Of a stretch of 57,548 nt of DNA, positions 49,426 through 57,548 are shown in pieces (within the stretch, counting starts at the first letter, position 1; every line of letters begins with the position of its first letter). The stretch is from Planctomycetota bacterium (GTDB lineage Bacteria; Planctomycetota; MHYJ01; JACPRB01), in contig DATLZA010000147.1 of the NCBI GenBank assembly GCA_035574235.1, positions 1-57,548 on the forward strand, written 5' to 3'. The notes under the pieces were generated by a model that was not told the DNA's origin, ran no database searches, and saw only the letters and a list, made by a program, of their open reading frames with translations. The position numbers and the translations under genes were made by a program.

Positions 49426-52001
49426 TCCGCCCGGGACGCCGCGAGTTTCTCAAGAGCGGCCTCGGGGCCCTGGCGGGCCTGCGCCTGGGCGAAACGATCC
49501 GCCTCTTCCCGGGCGAACGCTTCGCCGCCGCCCAGGAGGATCGCGACCCCGAAGCCGCCCGCCGCCCCCCCAACGACTACCGCCGCGCCCAGCGCCGTCC
49601 CGGCGTGTGCCTGAACTGCTCCACCGTCTGCGGAATCGTCGGATGGATCGTGGACGGCCGGCTCGTCAAAGTCTCCGGCAACCCCGAGGACCCCAACAAC
49701 GGACGGCATCTCTGCGCCAAGGGTCAGTCCGGCCCGACGATCGGCACCTACCCCGACCGCCTCCTCTACCCCCTCCGCCGGGCCGGCCGCCGCGGCGAGG
49801 GACTCTGGAAACGCATCTCCTGGGACGAAGCCTACCGGGAACTCGCCTCCCGGATCCGCGCCTGCATCGAGGACGGTCACCCGGAGCACGTTGCGCTTCA
49901 CTACGGCCGGTCCCGCATCAACGACGTCCTCGAGCGCTTCATGAGCGCGGTCGGCTCCCCGGTCATCCTCAACCACCGCGCCCTCTGCTCCCTCAACAAG
50001 CGCGCCGCCAACTACGCCACCCTGGGCGATACCGACTGGGAAACCGTGGACGCCGAACGCTGCCTCTACTTCCTGAACTTCGGCTCCAATTTCTACGAGG
50101 CCCACCAGGGGCACATCCACTTCCTCCGCCGTGTCGTGCGCGCCCGGTTCGATCACGGCGCCAAGCTCGTCACCTTCGACGTGCGCTGCTCCAACACCGC
50201 CGGCCGGAGCGACGAATGGTTCGCCCCCCGGCCCGGGACCGAGGGCGCGATCGCGCTCGCGATGGGCCACGTCCTGCTGGCGGAAGACCGCATCGACCGG
50301 GAGTTCCTCGAGAAATGGACGAACGTCTCCCTCGAGGCCCTTCGGGAGTTCTACCGCCCGTACACGCCCGAATGGGCCGAACGGCAAAGCGGGATGGCCG
50401 CCGCCGACATCGCCCGCGTCGCGCGCGAGTTTTCCGAGCGCCGCCCCCGGTGCGCGGCCTTCACCAACCGCGGAAGCCACGCCCATTACAACGGCTACTC
50501 CAACGACCGCGCCGTCATCCTCCTGAACGCCCTGGTGGGTTCGATCGGGAGACCCGGCGGCTACTGCTACGGCGAGTCCGAACGGATCGATCCGGTCCAG
50601 TTCCCGCCCCCGCCGCCGCTGCCGCCGAAGCCCTCGATCCGCACGGACCTGGAAGACCCGCCCGAATACCCGCTGGCCAACTACTGGCAGAAAATGCGCG
50701 TCGGCCAGCTCGTCTACGACTTCATCGCCCGCCGGCGCGCCACGGTCAAGGTCTACCTCACCTACACCCTCGGATCCCCCACGACCTGGCCGGAGGGGCG
50801 CAGCCTCACCACGCGCGTCCTTTCGGACGAATCCCTCATCCCGTTCCACGCCTGCTCCGACATCGTCTACTCGGAGACGGCCCACTACGCGGATCTCATC
50901 CTGCCCGACGCCACGTATCTGGAACGCTGGGGCCTGGACACGCGGAACTCCTACGAGCTTCAGCCGTACGTCACCCTCCGGCAGCCTCTCGTGCCGCCGC
51001 CGGCCGAGTGCGTCAGCTTCGCCGACGTCCTCATCGAACTCGCACGCCGGATCGGTCCTCCCGTGGACCGCTACTTCTCCACCTTCCGCAACCACGAGGA
51101 GTACGTGCGCCATCAGTGCCGCAACATCCCGCCCGGAGACTGCGCCGACGGGTGGGAATACATGAGGCGCCACGGGGTCTGGGTCGACAGCCGGTCGCCG
51201 AAGACCTACGAGCTCTTCAAAAAGCCCCTCACGGCCAAGGAACTCGAAGGCTCGCGCACCGATGCCGCGACGGGGGTGGTCTACCGTCGGGGCCCCGGAG
51301 GAAAAGACGAGCCGATCGGGGTCGTGGTGGACGGCGTTCCGGTGCGCGGTTTCAAGACCCGGTCCCGGAAGTTCGAAATCCACAGCCCCGTCACCGCCGA
51401 GCAGGCCGCCCGCGTGGGCCATCCGGACGACGGCTGGCCACGATGGGTCCCCATCCCGGCCCACGAGAACCTGCCCGAGGACCGCTTCCACCTCGTCACC
51501 TTCAAGTGGAACGTCCACACGCAGGCCCGGACCGCGCCCCAGAAGTACCTGACCGAGATCGTCCACGACAACCCGCTCTGGATCCATCCCGATGCGGCCC
51601 GGCGCCTGGAGCTCAAGACCGGAGACTGGGTCGAGATCACGACGTACCGCCCCCGCGGAGCGACCTACCGGGCCGATGGAAGCGCCGTCGGCAGCGCCCG
51701 CATCCGCGTGGTCGTCACCGAGGGCATCCATCCGCGGGTCGTCGCCTGCTCCAACAGCCTCGGACATCTCTTCGGCGGACGGGCCGCCACCGCCCGGCGC
51801 GGGCGCCGTCCCGAGGGACCCGGGTACGATCCGGCCGTCCTGCCCGACGATCCGGATCTTTCCCGCCGCCTCTGGTGGGACGAGCGCCACGGGGGCCGCG
51901 GCGCCGGATTCAACCTCAACGCGATTCTTCCCATCCAGCCGTCGCCGGTCACCGGCATGCAGGCGTGGTATGATACGACCTGCTCGATCCGGAAGATCTG
52001 A
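49422..52001 (+). CDS. TAT-exported molybdopterin oxidoreductase, Psr/Phs/Arr-like
   Basis: An 859-residue bis-molybdopterin enzyme. The N-terminus has a TAT signal (GRREFLKSGLGALAGL). A [4Fe-4S] site uses Cys63, Cys66, Cys70 and Cys98 (CLNCSTVC and LCAKGQSG); Cys189 in LNHRALCSL is the probable molybdenum ligand, placing it in the Cys-liganded branch with polysulfide, thiosulfate, tetrathionate and arsenate reductases. C-terminal motifs include VVACSNSLGHLFGG and the molybdopterin-binding beta-barrel. The substrate cannot be decided from the sequence. It has no NrfD-type membrane anchor beside it; the next gene is a porin. GTG 49422 overlaps the ferredoxin stop and has AGGAAG upstream. Confidence 0.9.
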   Translation: MIRPGRREFLKSGLGALAGLRLGETIRLFPGERFAAAQEDRDPEAARRPPNDYRRAQRRPGVCLNCSTVCGIVGWIVDGRLVKVSGNPEDPNNGRHLCAKGQSGPTIGTYPDRLLYPLRRAGRRGEGLWKRISWDEAYRELASRIRACIEDGHPEHVALHYGRSRINDVLERFMSAVGSPVILNHRALCSLNKRAANYATLGDTDWETVDAERCLYFLNFGSNFYEAHQGHIHFLRRVVRARFDHGAKLVTFDVRCSNTAGRSDEWFAPRPGTEGAIALAMGHVLLAEDRIDREFLEKWTNVSLEALREFYRPYTPEWAERQSGMAAADIARVAREFSERRPRCAAFTNRGSHAHYNGYSNDRAVILLNALVGSIGRPGGYCYGESERIDPVQFPPPPPLPPKPSIRTDLEDPPEYPLANYWQKMRVGQLVYDFIARRRATVKVYLTYTLGSPTTWPEGRSLTTRVLSDESLIPFHACSDIVYSETAHYADLILPDATYLERWGLDTRNSYELQPYVTLRQPLVPPPAECVSFADVLIELARRIGPPVDRYFSTFRNHEEYVRHQCRNIPPGDCADGWEYMRRHGVWVDSRSPKTYELFKKPLTAKELEGSRTDAATGVVYRRGPGGKDEPIGVVVDGVPVRGFKTRSRKFEIHSPVTAEQAARVGHPDDGWPRWVPIPAHENLPEDRFHLVTFKWNVHTQARTAPQKYLTEIVHDNPLWIHPDAARRLELKTGDWVEITTYRPRGATYRADGSAVGSARIRVVVTEGIHPRVVACSNSLGHLFGGRAATARRGRRPEGPGYDPAVLPDDPDLSRRLWWDERHGGRGAGFNLNAILPIQPSPVTGMQAWYDTTCSIRKI

Positions 52002-52024
52002 GCAGAACCAGGGAGGGACCTTCC

Positions 52025-53383
52025 GTGAATTTGGCCGCCGCCGTCGCCGCCCTTTTCGCGCTTGCTCCTCAGGAGACCGACTCCGAACGCCTCAAGCGCC
52101 TTGAAGAACAGGTCCGGCGCCAGCAGGAGGAAATCGAAAAGCTCAAGGCCGCCTCCCCTCCCTTCACCGCCAGCCTCACGGAGGGGCTCCGCTTCCGGAC
52201 GCCCGACGGCTCCGTGGATCTGCAGCTCGGCGGACGGTTCCAGCAACACCTCCGCGTCCTCCTCGACCGCCCCGAGGGATCCCCGCGCACCCAGCCGGAT
52301 ACCTTCTATGTCCGCGCCGCCCGACTGAAGATGAGCGGAACCTTTTTCTCCGATTACGGCTTCCTGGTGGAAGGCGATTTTCCGTCTTCCTCCACCGGGC
52401 CGACCCCGACCCTCCAGGGGGCCTATGTGGAGTGGAAGAAGCTCCGGGAATTCCGCCTCCAGGTGGGCCAGTTCAAGGTTCCCATCAGCCAGGAACGCCT
52501 GCGCTCCCGCCTCTTCAGCGATTTCGTGGAGGATTCCGTCCTCACGCGGTTCGTCCCCGGATACGACCTGGGGATTCTGGCCTACGGACAGCTCGCCGGC
52601 GGCGCGGCCGGGTATCAGGCCGCCGTCGTCCACGGCCGAAGCCACCTCGACAACGCCGGCCGCTCCCGCCACGACGACAACGACGAAAAGGAATTCGCCG
52701 CGCGCGTCACCCTCTCCCCCTGGGCCCCGGACAAGGAGGCGTTCTTCCTCAAGGGACTCCGCGTGGGCCTGGCCGGAACCGTCACCGACGTGGACGATGT
52801 GACGATCAGCGGCACGGGGGTGACGGCATTCGACCTTTCGACGCCCGAACTCGGCGTCCTCTTCTTCGATCCCGCGGTTTCCTCCGGAACCCTGGCGCTC
52901 GACGGCCGCCGGACGCGCCTCGGCGCGGAGCTCTCCTGGGCCGTGGGCCCCGCCTGCCTGCGCGCCGAGATCCTCGCGCGGCGGGACGAAATGGTCAATA
53001 CCGGCGTCCGAGAGGACATTCCCATCCGCGCCTGGTCCGCCACGCTGACCTGGATCCTGACGGGCGAGGAGAAGAACCCGGAATCCCGTATCGTGCCCGC
53101 TCACCCCCTCGGGGAGAACGGCGGATGGGGCGCGCTCGAGGTGGCGGCGCGCCTGGCCGGCGCCGAAATCGACGACCGCATCGAAAACCTCGGCGTCCTC
53201 GTCGCCGGCCATTCCCTCAAGGTCCGCAGCGCCACGGTCGGCCTGAACTGGTGGCCCGCCCGCAACCTCCGCCTCTCCGCCGACGCCGTCCGCGAGAAGT
53301 TCGGAGACGACCTCGACATGGGCGCCGGCCGCACCGAGGACGCCTTCACCGGCTTCCTCGCACGCTTTCAGATCGATTTTTGA
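52025..53383 (+). CDS. OprP/OprO-like outer-membrane porin
   Basis: A 452-residue outer-membrane barrel. After a signal (LAAAVAALFALAPQ), a coiled-coil stretch (RLKRLEEQVRRQQEEIEKLKAA) precedes many strands ending in the aromatic residue of FLARFQIDF. Motifs EGLRFRTPDGSVDLQLGGRFQ, FYVRAARLKMSGTFFSDYGFLVEGDF and LREFRLQVGQFKVPISQERL are typical of phosphate-selective porins O and P. The coiled coil could make trimers as in OprM-like porins. GTG 52025 has AGGGAGGG 7 bases upstream. It directly follows the molybdenum enzyme (23 bases) and probably supplies its anionic substrate across the outer membrane. Confidence 0.9.
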   Translation: MNLAAAVAALFALAPQETDSERLKRLEEQVRRQQEEIEKLKAASPPFTASLTEGLRFRTPDGSVDLQLGGRFQQHLRVLLDRPEGSPRTQPDTFYVRAARLKMSGTFFSDYGFLVEGDFPSSSTGPTPTLQGAYVEWKKLREFRLQVGQFKVPISQERLRSRLFSDFVEDSVLTRFVPGYDLGILAYGQLAGGAAGYQAAVVHGRSHLDNAGRSRHDDNDEKEFAARVTLSPWAPDKEAFFLKGLRVGLAGTVTDVDDVTISGTGVTAFDLSTPELGVLFFDPAVSSGTLALDGRRTRLGAELSWAVGPACLRAEILARRDEMVNTGVREDIPIRAWSATLTWILTGEEKNPESRIVPAHPLGENGGWGALEVAARLAGAEIDDRIENLGVLVAGHSLKVRSATVGLNWWPARNLRLSADAVREKFGDDLDMGAGRTEDAFTGFLARFQIDF

Positions 53384-55272
53384 GTCCGCCTGCGCCGGAG
53401 CCCGGCGACGAGCCCTCCGAGAGCGCCCAGGACCAGAATCGCCTCAAGTCCCGTCAGGCCGCACCCCCCGCCTCCGCCTCCCCCGCCGTCCTCCCCGCCG
53501 CCTCCTCCACCGGAACCGCCGCCTCCCGTTCCCCCCGTTCCGCCTCCTCCCCCCGTCCCGCCCGTGGAGGATCCGAAACCCGGATACGTCACCGAACTCA
53601 CGAAGGTCACCTTCTCCGTGTTGAGCCCGGAATAATCATCCTTGAGGACGCCCCCGGTATCGTGCGATTCCGGCGTCCAGCACCACCAGGTCCACGAAAG
53701 CCCGTTCTCCTGGATATAGGCGCGCAGCTTCTCCGCCCAGAGACGCTCGCGGGTGCGCTTGTCCTCGCTGATGTCCGTCCGGCTCGAGGGAACCGTCAAA
53801 AACGATCCCCATTCGCCGACCCACACCGGAGCGATGTTCTCCTTGTGAAGAAATCCCCACTGGCGGTCCCAGTGCGCCGGGAGATTGTCCGGAAATCCGG
53901 CGGAGTATTGGTGGAACGGCTGATCCCAGACGATCGGACCGTAATCATGAACCTCGTAGACCAGCCGGTTCGCCACGCTCAGCGTCAAGGGATGATCGCG
54001 AACCCCGAGGTGAACGGCCCCCCACCAGCCCGCCTCGCCGTTGTACTCATGCATTCCCTGAACGCAGATGAGCAGATTGGGATGGATCCTGAGAATCTCC
54101 TCCGCGCACCGCTTGGCGGCCCAGCGCCAGTTCACGGACGGATTGACATTGTCGGCCTCCCACGTGGCCGACCCGTGCACCTCGTTGAACAGATCCACCC
54201 CCACGACCGTCGGATTCGTCCGGTACCGCGTCACGAGCGCCTTCCAGTTCTCGATCCACTGCGATTCGGGACGGCTCGAGGAATACCAGAGTCCGGACTC
54301 CGGCGCGCTTCCGCCGTGAACCCGATGATAATCCAGGATGATCCGAATGCCTCTCTGGCCCGCGGCGCTCACCAGACGATCCAGAATCTGTCCGCAGGTT
54401 TTGTTCAGCAAATCCGCGTTCACCGTGGAGTCGATCGCCTCCTGGCGCGGATAGGTCGTGTCCAGCGGAAAGATGTCCCCCGAGAACGGAAGCCGGATGA
54501 GATTGAATCCCGCGTTCTTCATCTCATCGAGATGCCGCTCGATCGTGTATCCCGTCCCACCCCACAGGCCGTGCGGGATGCGGTTCTCGCTGTCCATCCC
54601 GTGCCAGTTGACCCCCGACCAGCGAATCTCCCGGCCCGCTTCGTCGAGAACCTTGTTGCCCGACGTCCTCCACCACCCGGACCCCGTCCCGCCTCCGGGA
54701 TCCCCTCCTCCCCCGCTCCCGGACAGACTGAATCGAATCCAGTTCAGGTTGAAGGGCCCTCCGTCGAACACCACCCGCAGAACCTGCACGCCCGACGAAA
54801 GCGAAACTCCCGTCGCCGTCACCGTCGTCCACGTCTGCCACCCCCCGGTTTGAGGGGCCGAGACGGTCGCGGTCAGAGCGACGCCATCCTTTTCCAGATG
54901 AAGCGCCCCGCCCGACATTTCGGAGGCCACGCGGAACTCAACCGTGTACGTGCCCGCCTCGCGGACGTCGACCGTGTACTCGAGCCACTCCCCGGCCGCA
55001 ATCCATCCCACGTTGTATCCGCCCCCCGTATCGGCCGTCGCCTCGATGTCCACCTGCTCCGAAGGGCGATACTGCCCTCCGTTGTTCGTGGAATCGCCGT
55101 CCTGATAGGCGACCCCCGGGCCGCCCGTGTCGAAATCCTCCGCCTGAAGCGTTCCCGGGACCGCGACGGCGGTTCCCCCGTAGGGACCCTGCGACCCGGC
55201 CTGAGCCGCTCCCATGACCGCCACGAGCGCTCCGAACAAAGCCGCCCGCTTCAGAATCACGACACCCCTCAT
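53368..55272 (-). CDS. CBM6-GH5 cellulase with C-terminal sorting tail
   Basis: A 634-residue secreted enzyme. After a signal peptide (LFGALVAVMGAAQAGS), residues about 30-185 are a CBM6 domain (LQAEDFDTGGPGVAYQDGD, GGYNVGWIAAGEWLEYTVDV), which binds cellulose or xylan chains. A Gly-rich linker leads to a GH5 catalytic domain with the acid/base Glu in VDLFNEVHG and nucleophile Glu in VWVGEWGSF. The end is a Gly-rich stretch, then Cys-Gly, a hydrophobic helix (LTGLEAILVLGALGGLVAGL) and RRRR, like MYXO-CTERM or Synerg-CTERM sorting signals. ATG 55272 overlaps the stop of the GH48 gene and has GGAGGAGGG upstream. Endoglucanase activity is expected. Confidence 0.9.
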   Translation of the reverse strand: MRGVVILKRAALFGALVAVMGAAQAGSQGPYGGTAVAVPGTLQAEDFDTGGPGVAYQDGDSTNNGGQYRPSEQVDIEATADTGGGYNVGWIAAGEWLEYTVDVREAGTYTVEFRVASEMSGGALHLEKDGVALTATVSAPQTGGWQTWTTVTATGVSLSSGVQVLRVVFDGGPFNLNWIRFSLSGSGGGGDPGGGTGSGWWRTSGNKVLDEAGREIRWSGVNWHGMDSENRIPHGLWGGTGYTIERHLDEMKNAGFNLIRLPFSGDIFPLDTTYPRQEAIDSTVNADLLNKTCGQILDRLVSAAGQRGIRIILDYHRVHGGSAPESGLWYSSSRPESQWIENWKALVTRYRTNPTVVGVDLFNEVHGSATWEADNVNPSVNWRWAAKRCAEEILRIHPNLLICVQGMHEYNGEAGWWGAVHLGVRDHPLTLSVANRLVYEVHDYGPIVWDQPFHQYSAGFPDNLPAHWDRQWGFLHKENIAPVWVGEWGSFLTVPSSRTDISEDKRTRERLWAEKLRAYIQENGLSWTWWCWTPESHDTGGVLKDDYSGLNTEKVTFVSSVTYPGFGSSTGGTGGGGGTGGTGGGGSGGGGGGEDGGGGGGGGCGLTGLEAILVLGALGGLVAGLRRRRTQKSI

Positions 55273-57548
55273 GGTCCCTCCTCCGCGGCCTCGGCCAGCG
55301 CCAAGGCCACTTCCACCTGGGCCCAGAACCGGTGATACCGGAATACGGGCGCCTCGCCCGCCGCCCGCGCCCGCTCCAACCGCCCGAACTCCGGGTCCGC
55401 CCGATAGGCCGAGCGCAGATCCAGGAACGTCACCCCCGCACGGATGTCCTCCCCCCGCGGCGTCCGCCCCCGCCAGCCTTCGGGAAGCGGCACGCGCTCC
55501 CCGAACCGCGCGTAATCCGGCCGGGCCTCGGGCGCCGCCACGCCCGGCCTGTCCCGATGAAGCGTCCAGATCCGCTCCAGAAGCTCCCGGCCGAGCGCCC
55601 GCGAGCGGGAATCCGGGTGGACCAGCAGCGTCCGCGCCAGAGCGCCGGCCACCCCCACGTCCTGCGTCACCGCCGTCACCGCCGCCCGCAGCGAGGCGTT
55701 CGATCCCGGCCGCGCGGCGTTCCAGGGGTCGGGCCGGCCGCTCCAGCGCAGCGTCGCCGGAATCGCGTAGCCTCCCTCCGGCGTCAGCCGCACCTCCCGG
55801 CGGGCCCACGCGGCCCAGCGGTCCGCGACCTCGGCCGCGCGCGCGTCCTTCGAAAGCGCCGCGTACCGGACCAGACGATCCATCGCCCAGACCTGCCACC
55901 CGAACCACTCGTTGCTCGGGGGATCGAGAAAAACCGGATGCGCGTCGTACGCCAGGCCGTGGAAGCCCGAAGGATCCGCGCCGGGCCCGATCCGCGCGCC
56001 GCCGGCGATCGCCCCGTCGGCCGACTGGAGCCAGCGATAGAACTCCACCTGACGCGAAAGGCTCCGCGACCAGTCGCGCGCGGATCCCGGAGCCGGCGAG
56101 CGGAACGCGGGATCCGACGCCAGCGCCCAGGCGGCCAGCGGGTTCTGGTAGCCTACGTGGGCCGCCGAGGCCCCCGTCCGCCAGGCCCACGCGCCCGCCC
56201 CCCGCTCGATCGAGCCGCCCCACGCGTACGTCCATCCCAGAAGCCCGTGCGGCTCGGTCCGGAAATGCTTCTCCCGGAGCGCGTACCGGAGCGCGTCCCC
56301 CATCCGCACGGCCCGCGCCAGAGGAAGCACGCGCGCGGGATCCCGCCCCTGCTCCCGCACGGCGCGCGCCGCCTCGAAGGCGGCCTGGACCGCCCGCGCG
56401 TCGGCGTCCGGAGCGCACACGTAGCGCCACTGACGGGCGTAGGACGGCTCGCGGATGAAAAGATCGAGATACCCGTTCGGCCCGCCGCTTCCGAAGTCCT
56501 CCCACGACGGGTGCGGAATCGTCTCCCAGACCGACTCGTGCGGCCCCCGCTGGAAGGTGTTGAGAAACCCCGCCCGGCGCGCCCGGTCGCCCCTCCGGCC
56601 GAAACCGTACCAGTTGTCCGCATCGACCAGCCAGTGCATTCCGTGGAGATCCGCCGTGCCGTACGCGCGCCGCAGCTCCTCCGCCAGATCGTCCCGGCCC
56701 GCGGGCGCCGACGGATCGAGCGCCACGGGATACTCCTCCGGACGGTCCCGCTCCGGCGCGGGCACCGAAGGACGCGCGGGATCGTAGGCCGCGTTCGTCG
56801 GCTGGTCGTCCGGGCCGGGAATGAGAAACTCCTCCATGCGGGCCCAGGCGCGGTTGAAGGGCGCCCAGTCGCCCGTGATCCGGCCGTACGCGGCCTCCAG
56901 CCACAGCCAGTAACTCAAGGTCTCGCTCGTCGTCAGATGCCCGTAGTCCGGAGCGTCCACGAGAAGGGTTTCGACCGCGTGATAAGGCAGCCCGTCCGGA
57001 CTGAAGTAGCCGTTGGCCGGATCGTGAAGCGCCTGCCGGAGCTCGAGGAACCGCTTCTCGTAAAGCTCGCGGAGGGACAGCACGACGGGGGGGGTCTCCG
57101 TGGAGGCCACGGCGCGTCGCCCCGCGGTCACTTCGACCGCCGCGCCGGTCCGGGCCCCCTGGACCTGCACGCGTCCTTCCCGGACGTCCACGCGGGTGCG
57201 TCCCGGCTCCACCGACACGGCGAACCGCGTCCCGATCACCCGGACTTCCGCGTGCGGTGTGGCGACCGCCATCGGACGACCGGGCGTCTGCGGGGCGACC
57301 TCCGCCTCCAGGGCCCCCCGCCGGAGAACGCAACGCTTCGCCTCCCCGAGCGCGAGTTCCGCGTCCTCCGAGAGCGCCAGCCGGGTCGGCTCCCCCTTCC
57401 AGATCACCGTCCCGCCGCCGCGGACGACGTCGCCCGGCCAAAGCGGGGTTCCCGCGCGCGCCGCCGCGGGCGCCTCTCCGGGACGCTCCAGAAGCGCCCC
57501 CTCGCGGGCCTCGGCCAGGACCATCTCCGAAACCGGCTCCGTCGCGCG
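55269..57548 (-). CDS. FecR-GH48 cellulase fusion, 5' end outside window
   Basis: At least 759 residues, with the frame open to the right edge. The visible N-terminal 150 residues are a FecR domain (LRRGALEAEVAPQTPGRP, VATPHAEVRVIGTRFAVSV, GRTRVDVREGRVQVQGA), preceded by RATEPVSE in frame, so further N-terminal sequence (a membrane helix or anti-sigma region) is likely beyond the edge. The rest is a GH48 cellulase: YHAVETLLVDAPDYGHLTTSE with its acid Glu, YWLWLEAAYGRITGDWAPFN, GMHWLVDADNWYGFG, TFQRGPHESVWETIPHPSW and GGPNGYLDLF, then the family's barrel. GH48 enzymes attack cellulose processively from the reducing end. Overlaps the GH5 gene by 4 bases. Confidence 0.92.
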   Translation of the reverse strand, partial: RATEPVSEMVLAEAREGALLERPGEAPAAARAGTPLWPGDVVRGGGTVIWKGEPTRLALSEDAELALGEAKRCVLRRGALEAEVAPQTPGRPMAVATPHAEVRVIGTRFAVSVEPGRTRVDVREGRVQVQGARTGAAVEVTAGRRAVASTETPPVVLSLRELYEKRFLELRQALHDPANGYFSPDGLPYHAVETLLVDAPDYGHLTTSETLSYWLWLEAAYGRITGDWAPFNRAWARMEEFLIPGPDDQPTNAAYDPARPSVPAPERDRPEEYPVALDPSAPAGRDDLAEELRRAYGTADLHGMHWLVDADNWYGFGRRGDRARRAGFLNTFQRGPHESVWETIPHPSWEDFGSGGPNGYLDLFIREPSYARQWRYVCAPDADARAVQAAFEAARAVREQGRDPARVLPLARAVRMGDALRYALREKHFRTEPHGLLGWTYAWGGSIERGAGAWAWRTGASAAHVGYQNPLAAWALASDPAFRSPAPGSARDWSRSLSRQVEFYRWLQSADGAIAGGARIGPGADPSGFHGLAYDAHPVFLDPPSNEWFGWQVWAMDRLVRYAALSKDARAAEVADRWAAWARREVRLTPEGGYAIPATLRWSGRPDPWNAARPGSNASLRAAVTAVTQDVGVAGALARTLLVHPDSRSRALGRELLERIWTLHRDRPGVAAPEARPDYARFGERVPLPEGWRGRTPRGEDIRAGVTFLDLRSAYRADPEFGRLERARAAGEAPVFRYHRFWAQVEVALALAEAAEEGP

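Noticed and set aside
49353-51890. An 845-residue open frame on the minus strand
   Set aside because: Antisense shadow of the molybdopterin oxidoreductase, which shows all its metal-binding Cys residues in the plus frame.
53460-53560. Simple-sequence stretch rich in CCG and CCT
   Set aside because: It encodes the Gly-rich linker before the GH5 C-terminal sorting helix and needs no other explanation.

Overview
The window is high-GC (roughly 70%), densely coding bacterial DNA with no intergenic gap above about 150 bases. Several families point to a planctomycete-like (PVC group) chromosome: a DUF1549/DUF1553 cytochrome protein paired with a DUF1501 protein, two DUF1080 proteins, a PVC-type c-cytochrome/beta-propeller protein, a TIGR03067-like protein, and planctomycete-style ECF sigma factors. 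I infer this from gene content only; there is no rRNA in the window. Start codons are often GTG, and many gene pairs overlap by 4 bases (ATGA or GTGA).

Layout. 1-5.3 kb: the tail of a cytochrome lipoprotein, then a minus-strand operon of a beta-repeat lipoprotein, an FAD oxidoreductase with a golvesin-like C-terminal domain, and a DUF1080 protein. 5.4-9.2 kb: CstA with a small membrane partner, and a SulP transporter. 9.3-13.2 kb: the DUF1549/1553-DUF1501 pair. 13.2-16.5 kb: cysS, ispF and a divergent protein kinase. 16.5-20.5 kb: an NAD cluster (damaged nicotinate phosphoribosyltransferase, nadE, nrtR, NAD kinase) behind a promoter with a candidate NrtR operator. 20.5-27.2 kb: an EamA transporter, a GAF-like protein, a TPR-cyclophilin, a second DUF1080 protein, a TAT-exported amidohydrolase and a redoxin-cytochrome-monooxygenase fusion. 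27.3-31.6 kb: a lipoprotein, an ECF sigma factor overlapped by a stand-alone MshEN-type (possible c-di-GMP-binding) protein, and zwf-pgl. 31.6-36.9 kb: a SUKH protein, an HtrA protease lacking a signal peptide and two divergent histidine kinases. 36.9-38.2 kb: tRNA-Ser(GCU) and a nucleotidyltransferase/small-protein pair.

38.3-42.5 kb looks like one envelope/metal locus: an exported protein with two Cys-rich YHS/TRASH-like modules, an exported double-PepSY protein, a FecR-type anti-sigma protein that itself ends in PepSY-like domains, its ECF sigma factor, and divergently a Cys-rich exported peptide and an outer-membrane channel. 42.6-48.6 kb: a small membrane protein behind a strong palindrome-covered promoter, a Kef-type antiporter, a PVC cytochrome protein and a PAC2 protein. 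48.7-53.4 kb: a ferredoxin subunit, a TAT-exported molybdopterin oxidoreductase and an OprP-like porin. 53.4-57.5 kb: a cellulase operon, with a FecR-GH48 fusion cut by the window edge followed by a CBM6-GH5 enzyme carrying a C-terminal sorting tail.

The most notable points are the sigma/FecR-PepSY/metal locus, the FecR-GH48 fusion, the sigma-MshEN pair, and the NAD cluster with its broken pncB. All function calls come from reading motifs by eye; no database search was run.
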